Shown here: positions 1 to 5,065 of the stretch, piece by piece
How positions within the stretch are numbered: position 1 is the first letter of the stretch
Layout of the letters: every line of letters begins with the position of its first letter
From: J088 sp003695505 [NCBI: Candidatus Dadabacteria bacterium]
GTDB lineage: Bacteria; J088
NCBI GenBank assembly: GCA_003695505.1
Contig: RFIY01000305.1
Coordinates: forward strand, 1 to 5,065
Length of the DNA stretch: 5,065 nucleotides
Direction: 5' to 3'
The notes under the pieces: generated by a model
Databases searched by the model: none
The model's input: the letters and a program-made list of their open reading frames with translations, nothing else
Told to the model about the DNA's origin: nothing
Program-made: the position numbers and the translations under genes

Positions 1-1470
1 ACCTGGCGCCGGCTCACAGCCGAACTCGCCAATCTGGAAGCCTCGTTGCGTCCGCTCGCAGCCCGGTTTGCGGAAGATCCGGAATTGCAGGCCTTCGTTG
101 AACAGGGTAACGAAGCCGCACTGCAACAGGCGGCCGAGGCTGCCGAACGCGCGGCGGATCAGATCGCAGCGAAGGAACAGGAAATCGGCGCCATTCAGGA
201 AAAACTGCAGACCGCAGGCATGGATGGCGCCCTCGGCGCCGCGCGCGCCCGTGCAGCCGAAGCGCTGGCAGCGATCGGCGACGTCTACGACGACCAACTG
301 GAGCGTGCGGTCGCGACCAACCTCTGCAACGTGCTGCGCGAGCAATTCCGCAGCGAACAGGAGCCGGAGTTGTTGAAGCGCGCAAGGGTCTGGTTCGAAA
401 CGTTCACGCGTGGCGTCTGGTCTCTCGACATCGATGAACAAGGCGTGCTCGGCGGCCGGCTACCGGGCGAGCAACGCCTGCGTCCCCTGGATGAACTGTC
501 GACGGGCACGCGGATGCAACTGCTGCTGGCGATCAATCTCGCCTGGATCGAGGCCCGGGAGGACCAGGGTCCGAAGCTGCCGCTGTTTCTCGATGAGGCG
601 CTCACGGTCGCGGATGAAAGCCGCTTCCAGGAAATCGCCCGCGCACTGGAACAGGTTGCCGAGAACGGACGGCAGGTCATTTACCTTTGCGCCCGCCAGC
701 AGGATGCAGAAACCTGGCGCCACCTGACCGGCCATGCGGTGACGGTCATCGATCTGGGTAAGCTTCGTCGCCTCGACACACCGGAACTGCCCCCCCTGCC
801 CGACACCACCGCCTCAGTGCGACAGATCCCGCGTCCTGATCCCGCGAAGCTCGACGCCTGGGCAAAGGCGATCGGCGTTCCACCGATCCGGCGCTGGTCC
901 GAACCCGAGGCCATTCATCTGTTCCATCTGCTGGCGGACACGGACGCCCATGTCGAGCTGCTGTGGCAAATGCTCAACGACCTCGGCATCGACACACTCG
1001 GGCAGGCGGAATCCTTTTACGGCAAAGAACGACTGGCGCCCGACGTTCAGGAGCTGCTGGAACGCCGTGGTCGGATCGTCCGCGCCTGGCTGAACGCCGC
1101 TCGCGTCGGTCACGGGCGCCCTGTGGATCCGGCCGCGCTGCGTGCGGCGGAGATTTTCTCACCAACCTACATAGAGGAAGCTTGCGCGATCCTGCAGGAA
1201 AACGAGGGTGATGGGACGCTCTTGCTTGCCGCGACGCGCGGCGAAACGGCGGAGCGTCATTTTGAACGCATGCGCCACCGCGACGAAATTGCGGAACGAC
1301 TCGAAGACTGGCTTGCCGCCAACGAACACCTGCCCGGCATCGGCGAGCAGCTCCTGAGCGTCGAAGAACGCCTGCAAGCCACGATTCGCGATACACCGGC
1401 GGACATTCCACCGGAGAAAGTTCGGCGGGTCGTCGCGCTGCTGGAGCGTGCAATTCAGCCTGGCCAATGA
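1..1470 (+). CDS. SMC/Rad50/YhaN-like ATPase, C-terminal part (5' end outside window)
   Basis: The frame is open from base 1 and ends at TGA 1468-1470, giving 489 visible codons; a TTG at 46 is merely internal. Codons 1-95 or so are rich in Ala, Glu, Gln and Arg with heptad-like spacing, consistent with the returning arm of a coiled coil. The ABC-type head half follows: a helix and strand block ending WFETFTRGVWSLDID, the signature LSTGT (codons 166-170), Walker B LPLFLDE (codons 193-199, with catalytic-type DE), a D-loop-like VADESR, and a final strand QVIYLCARQQD (codons 225-235). This order and the LSTGT variant match the Rad50/SbcC/YhaN group of DNA-repair or structural-maintenance ATPases. 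Such proteins hydrolyse ATP on head dimerisation and often partner a nuclease; that partner is not in view. The usual switch histidine after the last strand is not evident. About 229 residues (codons 261-489) extend past the head and match no domain I recognise. Family assignment is fairly secure; precise function is not. Confidence 0.85.
   Translation, partial: TWRRLTAELANLEASLRPLAARFAEDPELQAFVEQGNEAALQQAAEAAERAADQIAAKEQEIGAIQEKLQTAGMDGALGAARARAAEALAAIGDVYDDQLERAVATNLCNVLREQFRSEQEPELLKRARVWFETFTRGVWSLDIDEQGVLGGRLPGEQRLRPLDELSTGTRMQLLLAINLAWIEAREDQGPKLPLFLDEALTVADESRFQEIARALEQVAENGRQVIYLCARQQDAETWRHLTGHAVTVIDLGKLRRLDTPELPPLPDTTASVRQIPRPDPAKLDAWAKAIGVPPIRRWSEPEAIHLFHLLADTDAHVELLWQMLNDLGIDTLGQAESFYGKERLAPDVQELLERRGRIVRAWLNAARVGHGRPVDPAALRAAEIFSPTYIEEACAILQENEGDGTLLLAATRGETAERHFERMRHRDEIAERLEDWLAANEHLPGIGEQLLSVEERLQATIRDTPADIPPEKVRRVVALLERAIQPGQ
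496..705 (+). other. ABC ATPase head motifs: signature, Walker B, D-loop, final strand
   Basis: These bases encode LSTGT (496-510), then a helix MQLLLAINLAWIEAR, then Walker B LPLFLDE (577-597) with a D-loop-like VADESR, and VIYLCARQQD (676-705) where the H-loop should fall. LSTGT replaces the LSGGQ/LSGGE of classic transporters and SMC proteins and is like the signature I associate with YhaN-type ATPases. No His follows VIYLC, where the switch residue normally sits. Confidence 0.8.
781..1467 (+). other. Unassigned C-terminal extension of the ATPase
   Basis: About 229 residues follow the end of the ATPase head (last strand near HAVTVIDLGKLRRL). The extension starts with a Pro-rich linker (PELPPLPD) and then looks mostly helical, with amphipathic stretches such as EAIHLFHLLADTDAHVELLW, DVQELLERRGRIVRAWLNAA and EEACAILQENEGDG, ending PPEKVRRVVALLERAI. 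SMC, Rad50 and YhaN proteins normally end shortly after the head, so this is an addition. It could be a protein- or DNA-interaction module. I do not recognise it and assign no function. Confidence 0.55.
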
Positions 1471-1507
1471 CCGGCGCGACACAACGCAGCCATTCGCTGC
1501 CCAACCC

Positions 1508-1536
1508 TTGACAACCTGAAACGCCACTGTTAGCGT
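1508..1536 (+). promoter_or_regulatory. Candidate sigma70-type promoter for the YD-repeat gene
   Basis: A perfect -35 hexamer TTGACA (1508-1513) is followed after exactly 17 bases by TAGCGT (1531-1536), which keeps the three most conserved -10 positions (T1, A2, T6) but not the middle three. Transcription would start near 1543-1545, leaving a leader of about 35 bases. The position in the only intergenic gap supports it; the weak -10 keeps confidence moderate. Confidence 0.45.
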
Positions 1537-1566
1537 GCATGTAGTGTCTCGTTGCCTTCGGAGAAC

Positions 1567-1573
1567 AGGGGGG
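1567..1573 (+). promoter_or_regulatory. Shine-Dalgarno sequence setting the ATG at 1579
   Basis: AGGGGGG lies 5 bases before ATG 1579. It favours this start over an in-frame TTG at 1552, which has no comparable purine-rich site. An in-frame TAG at 1531-1533 bars any start farther upstream. A signal peptide beginning exactly at this ATG supports the choice. Confidence 0.7.
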
Positions 1574-1578
1574 TTGCG

Positions 1579-1674
1579 ATGCGCGCATCTGGCCGCACTT
1601 CACCTCGCCACCGCACCACGTTTCTGGTCGCTGCGCTGGTCACGACCGTGGTCTCTACGCTGCCCACATCCGCG
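1579..1674 (+). other. Sec-type signal peptide of the YD-repeat protein
   Basis: Residues 1-14 carry four Arg and one His (n-region), 15-28 are a hydrophobic stretch FLVAALVTTVVSTL, and PTSA ends at residue 32 with small residues at -3 (Thr) and -1 (Ala), suggesting cleavage before FPSSPG. There is no twin-arginine pair and no lipobox Cys; the first Cys of the protein is residue 1072. This points to export by Sec as a non-lipidated protein. Confidence 0.75.
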
Positions 1675-4600
1675 TTTCCGTCCAGTCCCGGCTATGGCGG
1701 GCTGAGCTTTACCGAGCTTGCGACCCCCGACCTGCTCTTGCCCGCGGGAGTACGCATCCATCCGCGCAGCGGGAACATCAGCGTCTCCGTGCCCCTGTTC
1801 TCCCGCCCCGCCTGGGGTATTCCTGTCGAGCTGCTTCTCCACTATTCACATGACAGGCGGCGCGTACCGTCGCCATATGGACACGGCTGGTGGCCGAGCG
1901 TCGCCGCCCGCACCGGTCGCGATACCGCCGGGAATATCCATATCACCTGGGGTGACGGCCATCACGATGTGCTGCAGGCTCCGGGCTACGCCCCACCGGC
2001 CACCCACCCCGACTGGCAGGTGACACTGTCCGGCAGCGCGCTGCAAAGCATCCGGACGGGTCGCGGTATCCGATATACCTTCTCGACGACCTCGGGTCTG
2101 CTGACGCGCGTCGAAGATCCGGATCAACAGGGCATCACGATTAGCTACGACGCACGCGGACGCGTCACGGCCGTCACTCACGACAACGGACGCACCTGGA
2201 CCTGGAGCTACGGCGGCGATGGCCGCCTGATCCGCATCACCGAAGACGCCGCGGGCCGCATCTGGCAATTCGGTTATGATGCCGACGGCAATCTGATTTC
2301 GGCGACCGATCCTGCCGGGCGCGCACACGGATTCGGCTATGACGCTGATCACCGCCTGACGACGAGGCTGACCAGCGACGGCCGAACCGGTACGCTTCGC
2401 TGGGGAACGGATGGAAGCGCCCTGGTGCCGGACCAATACACCTTTGCCGGATCCGTGTGGCAGTTTTCATGGAACGCGAGCGATCGGACGCTGCAGCAAA
2501 TCGACCCGGTCGGCGCGCAGTGGACGTTCGCCCTCGACGCCGCAGGACGGGTCACCGGTGTCGCCGATCCGGACAAAAACTGGACCCGATACCTGCTCGA
2601 CACGGTTGGACGCCCCACGCAGATCACCGATGCGCTGGGCAACGCATTCACCATCACCTGGGACGCACGAGGAAACCTCGTCTCGACAGCATCTCCGGCG
2701 GGCGAAACCAGTACGATCGTCTACAACAGCGGTGGCTACCTGCCGATCATACAGTACGACGCGGCGGGACAGCCCTGGCGAAATGCATTCGATACAGCCG
2801 GACGCCCCATAGCGATCACCGACCCACTGGGGCAGTCGCTACGAACGGTTTATGATGCGCACGGCCTTCCCATTGCGGTCACCGATGCTTCGGGACGCAC
2901 CGCAACGATCACCTATGACAACCTCGGGCGCCCGGTTGCGATGGACGCCGGTGACGGCCAGGCGATCCTCTACAGCTACGACGCCGCTGACCGTCTGGTC
3001 GCGGTCACGGATCCGACCGGCGTAACGATCCAGTTCGTATACGATGCAATCGACAATGTGATCGCGATCCTGCGCAACGGCACGCCAGTCATGCGGCGAT
3101 ATTACGACACCGCAGGCAATGTCACAGCCGTTAGCGACGGCATGGGGCGTATGCAATTCTTTCAATACGATACGGCCGGCAACCTTGCCGCCGCTGTGGC
3201 ACCCGACGGTGGCACGACGCGCTGGCTGCGAGATGCGCTCGGCAATGTCACGATGGAAATCGACCCCATGGGTCGCGCCGCGCACTATACCTACGATCTG
3301 AACGGCAGACTCCGCGAAATGACCGATACCGCCGGGCGTGTCAGCAGGTACATTTATGATGCCGCCGGGCAACTGATAGAGCGCCGAGACGGCGCGGATC
3401 AACCGTTGGTCACCTGGACGTACGATTCTGCAGGACGGCCCTCGCGTATTGTCTGGTCGAGCCGACTCGACCGTAGCAATTTTGACGCGATCACGCTGGA
3501 TTATCACTACGACGGCGTCGGCAACATCACCGAAGCCGTCGAGCAGACCGATTTCCTGGGTTCGCCGCGCACCAGCCGCGTTCGGGTCTGGTACGATGCC
3601 GCCGGACGTGTCACCGCAAGCAGCACCTGGATCGCCGACCCGACGGCCTCGCTGTCTGTCCTGACCACCCGCTACAGTTACGACGGCGCCGGCCGTCTGA
3701 AAACGTTGCAACTGCCATCCGCCGAGTGGCTCGGAGACACCGCGAACAACGTACAAATCTACAATTACGACGCTGCGGGGCGCCCGATGGCAACAACAAC
3801 GATCGCAATTCACAGTCAGGCCGGCCTGACCAGTCAGACGGTACTGAGCTGGTATGACGCTGCCGGTCGTGTCACCGGAACGAGCACGCGCGTCACCCCT
3901 GATGCAGAGATACAGCAGCTTCGTTATATATACGACGCGGCTGGTCGCGTCACCCAGATCGATGAACGCGGCGGCGCCGCGGCCAACCCCGCCTGGCAGA
4001 TCCGCACACGCTACTGGTACGATGCCGCCGACCAGGTGACGTTGGTGGCCTGGACCTACGACCCGGTCGGCGGGACTGATCCCTTTTCGATGGGCGTGAT
4101 TACGTCTTCGACCTGGCTGTATCGGGATGCCGCGGGGCGCCTGACCGGACAGGTCGAGGCCCGGACCGACAATCTGATGTCATCCGGCAGTGTGTGGTTC
4201 TGGCAACGTGACGCGTCAGGCTTGACGACCGGCGGCGTCCTTGGGCCTGATCTGGTCTCCGCCGCGCCGTTCGTGGTGACCCGCAATGCGGATGGCACGG
4301 TGTATGAATACTGGGACACGGTCACAGGACTGAGTCGCTTTTTCCAGGATCCGTGGGGCCGCGTTACCGCCGAGGTGCTCCCGGATCAAAACACCACCAT
4401 CAACTACAGCTACGATGCGAAAAGCAGACTCGTACAGTTGTGGATCTGGAAATCAGGCACCGTCGGCGCTGTCCCGACAATCAACCTCGCCTACGACGCC
4501 CTGAACCGGCTTAGTCGATATGACGTCAGGTACTTCTCGGTCGGTCCGTACAATGCGCCAGTCAATCATGGTGCCCGCCTCGCCTACGGCTCGCCGCGGC

Positions 4601-5065
4601 CGGTCGAAGCGATCGTCTACGACGTCTATTCGACGACCGATCCGTACCACAACAAGGATCGCAATGCCGTCTACACCTATGACAGGCCGGCCCAGAACCA
4701 GCCCGCAGATCTGCAAGCGGTCAGCCCATCGCACCGTAGCAGTACACAGGCGAATTTTGGTAGCTGGGGCAATGCTGTCAATGGTGGCGCATGTCTGACC
4801 GGACCGGGAGGCTGCACGGGTGGCGAGGTCACGTCCTTTGGTGGAATGGCGGATATGACCCTCTGGCCTGCCTCGCCCTTTGGCGACCCGTTTGCCAATC
4901 CATTCGTCGAGGCACCGGTACCAACGCAGAACAGCGAGGCGAAGTGGAATCAGTGGCCGTTCCTGATGGTTCCAGCCGGTCCCGCTCTGTCATCACCACA
5001 GGCCGCCGCACCATCCGCGCTGCTGGCTCCAACCACGATTTCGCTGCAAGGCCTCACGACAGGAT
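1579..5065 (+). CDS. Secreted RHS/YD-repeat protein (3' end outside window)
   Basis: The frame runs from ATG 1579 to the right edge without a stop: 1162 full codons, so the protein is longer than seen. Order of parts: Sec-type signal peptide (residues 1-32); a beta-rich N-terminal domain (about 38-180) with RIHPRSGNISVSVPLF and the GHGWW element, resembling the segment that precedes YD repeats in wall-associated and RHS proteins; YD repeats from residue 190 to about 972, with units such as YDAAGRVT and TDPxGR; isolated late YD pairs at 1014 and 1034; and a Gly/Pro/Ala-rich tail (1035-1162). YD repeats in this family build a large beta-barrel shell that encloses or displays a C-terminal domain, often a toxin. 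That C-terminal part is not visible, so a toxin role is unproven. No PAAR motif or N-terminal transmembrane pair of type VI-linked RHS proteins is seen; Sec export is more likely. The gene has its own promoter candidate and lies 108 bases after the ATPase gene, same strand. Confidence 0.93.
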   Translation, partial: MRASGRTSPRHRTTFLVAALVTTVVSTLPTSAFPSSPGYGGLSFTELATPDLLLPAGVRIHPRSGNISVSVPLFSRPAWGIPVELLLHYSHDRRRVPSPYGHGWWPSVAARTGRDTAGNIHITWGDGHHDVLQAPGYAPPATHPDWQVTLSGSALQSIRTGRGIRYTFSTTSGLLTRVEDPDQQGITISYDARGRVTAVTHDNGRTWTWSYGGDGRLIRITEDAAGRIWQFGYDADGNLISATDPAGRAHGFGYDADHRLTTRLTSDGRTGTLRWGTDGSALVPDQYTFAGSVWQFSWNASDRTLQQIDPVGAQWTFALDAAGRVTGVADPDKNWTRYLLDTVGRPTQITDALGNAFTITWDARGNLVSTASPAGETSTIVYNSGGYLPIIQYDAAGQPWRNAFDTAGRPIAITDPLGQSLRTVYDAHGLPIAVTDASGRTATITYDNLGRPVAMDAGDGQAILYSYDAADRLVAVTDPTGVTIQFVYDAIDNVIAILRNGTPVMRRYYDTAGNVTAVSDGMGRMQFFQYDTAGNLAAAVAPDGGTTRWLRDALGNVTMEIDPMGRAAHYTYDLNGRLREMTDTAGRVSRYIYDAAGQLIERRDGADQPLVTWTYDSAGRPSRIVWSSRLDRSNFDAITLDYHYDGVGNITEAVEQTDFLGSPRTSRVRVWYDAAGRVTASSTWIADPTASLSVLTTRYSYDGAGRLKTLQLPSAEWLGDTANNVQIYNYDAAGRPMATTTIAIHSQAGLTSQTVLSWYDAAGRVTGTSTRVTPDAEIQQLRYIYDAAGRVTQIDERGGAAANPAWQIRTRYWYDAADQVTLVAWTYDPVGGTDPFSMGVITSSTWLYRDAAGRLTGQVEARTDNLMSSGSVWFWQRDASGLTTGGVLGPDLVSAAPFVVTRNADGTVYEYWDTVTGLSRFFQDPWGRVTAEVLPDQNTTINYSYDAKSRLVQLWIWKSGTVGAVPTINLAYDALNRLSRYDVRYFSVGPYNAPVNHGARLAYGSPRPVEAIVYDVYSTTDPYHNKDRNAVYTYDRPAQNQPADLQAVSPSHRSSTQANFGSWGNAVNGGACLTGPGGCTGGEVTSFGGMADMTLWPASPFGDPFANPFVEAPVPTQNSEAKWNQWPFLMVPAGPALSSPQAAAPSALLAPTTISLQGLTTG
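1690..2118 (+). other. N-terminal beta-rich domain preceding the YD repeats
   Basis: Residues 38-180 contain the pattern seen ahead of many YD arrays: a Ser/Gly-rich SGNISVSVPLF strand, a strand VELLLHYSHD, the turn GHGWW, then HITWGDGHHDVLQ, equivalent to the usual strand-Gly-x-Gly-Trp-strand-Asp-Gly succession. There is no zinc-site or protease signature. It probably caps the beta-shell; this is inferred from family resemblance. Confidence 0.5.
2146..3423 (+). repeat. YD-repeat array A: 21 units, 21-residue period
   Basis: The anchor residue (Tyr or an equivalent of the YD motif) falls at bases 2146, 2209, 2275, 2338, 2401, 2470, 2533, 2596, 2659, 2722, 2788, 2851, 2914, 2977, 3040, 3103, 3166, 3229, 3292, 3355 and 3421. 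Sixteen of the 20 steps are exactly 63 bases; the others are 66 or 69. Each unit follows the plan YDxxGRxxxxTDxxGRxxxxx, with a second Asp-x-x-Gly half. Some anchors are replaced by Trp, Leu, Phe or Arg (2401, 2470, 2533, 2596, 2659, 2788, 3229). The repeats are diverged at DNA level, so this is an old protein repeat, not a recent tandem duplication. Confidence 0.85.
3421..4497 (+). repeat. YD-repeat array B: longer units, mostly 28-29 residues
   Basis: From 3421 the anchor spacing changes: 3508, 3592, 3679, 3766, 3853, 3931, 4018, 4123, 4207, 4285, 4345, 4411, 4492. The first seven steps are 87, 84, 87, 87, 87, 78 and 87 bases. Units begin YDAAGRVT or similar, but the TDPxGR half of array A is gone and replaced by a longer variable loop before the next strand. 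After 4018 spacing becomes irregular (60 to 105 bases) and the Tyr is lost in several units (YRDAAG, QRDASG, RNADG, QDPWG). YD returns at 4411 and 4492. Confidence 0.75.
4681..5065 (+). other. Gly/Pro/Ala-rich tail of the YD-repeat protein, no RHS core seen
   Basis: After the last TYD (residue 1034) the sequence leaves the YD pattern for at least 128 residues. It is rich in Gly, Pro, Ala, Ser and Asn, with GGACLTGPGGCTGG (Cys 1072 and 1079, the only Cys in 1162 residues) and a Trp/Pro/Phe segment (LWPASPFGDPFANPF). The RHS-associated core expected after the YD array, with its Tyr-Asp-Pro...Gly-Arg-Phe...Asp-Pro ending, is not present here. It may lie downstream or be missing. Confidence 0.6.

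Noticed and set aside
46-48. TTG at 46 as the start of the ATPase gene
   Set aside because: The frame is open back to base 1, and a head without Walker A or most of its coiled coil would not be a complete protein. The true start is upstream of the window.
1486-1500. Small hairpin GCAGC-CATTC-GCTGC after the ATPase stop codon
   Set aside because: The 5-base stem and 5-base loop lie at the right place for a terminator, but the stem is short and is followed by CCAACCC, not a T-tract. Too weak to call.
974-1603. Minus-strand open frame of 209 codons across the gene boundary
   Set aside because: It overlaps the end of the ATPase gene, the promoter region and the start of the YD-repeat gene on the opposite strand. 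Its product is rich in Arg, Cys and Pro, typical of a shadow frame in GC-rich DNA, with no recognisable motif.
1846-2436. Minus-strand open frame of 196 codons
   Set aside because: It is antisense to the N-terminal domain and first YD repeats, which have far stronger evidence on the + strand; no motif was seen in it.
2411-2855. Overlapping + strand open frames of about 130 codons in the other frames
   Set aside because: They lie within the YD-repeat gene, whose frame shows the regular 21-residue repeat. The alternative products are Arg/Ser/Pro-rich and have no motif.
2839-3813. Minus-strand open frame of 324 codons
   Set aside because: It lies entirely inside the YD-repeat gene. The repeated Tyr-Asp, Ala and Gly-Arg codons leave few stops on the opposite strand, so long antisense frames arise there by chance. 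The translation shows no domain, signal peptide or good ribosome site.

Overview
The window is GC-rich, gene-dense bacterial DNA with two genes on the + strand, both cut by the window edges. Base composition, codon use and the promoter and ribosome-binding-site style would fit a proteobacterium, perhaps a gammaproteobacterium. Nothing here (no rRNA, no lineage marker) fixes the taxon, so that is only a suggestion.

Region 1 (1-1470) is the 3' part of a large SMC/Rad50/YhaN-like ATPase. What remains is the end of a coiled coil, the C-terminal half of the ABC-type head (signature LSTGT, Walker B LPLFLDE) and an unusual C-terminal extension of about 229 residues after the head. Walker A and most of the coiled coil lie upstream of the window.

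Region 2 (1471-1578) is a 108-base gap with a plausible sigma70-type promoter (TTGACA, 17-base spacer, TAGCGT) and a strong AGGGGGG Shine-Dalgarno sequence 5 bases before an ATG. The downstream gene is therefore probably transcribed on its own.

Region 3 (1579-5065, open at the right edge) is one uninterrupted reading frame of 1162 codons with no stop. It encodes a secreted RHS/YD-repeat protein: an Arg-rich Sec-type signal peptide, a beta-rich N-terminal domain of the kind found before YD repeats, an array of 21 YD units with a near-perfect 21-residue period, a second array with mostly 28-29-residue spacing that degrades towards its end, and then a Gly/Pro/Ala-rich tail holding the only two cysteines of the visible protein. 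The canonical RHS-associated core is not seen before the window ends.

There is no direct sign that the two genes work together: one is probably a cytoplasmic DNA-metabolism ATPase, the other an exported surface or toxin-scaffold type protein. No tRNA, rRNA, CRISPR, insertion sequence or convincing terminator was found. The minus-strand open frames, including one of 324 codons inside the YD array, are judged to be shadows.
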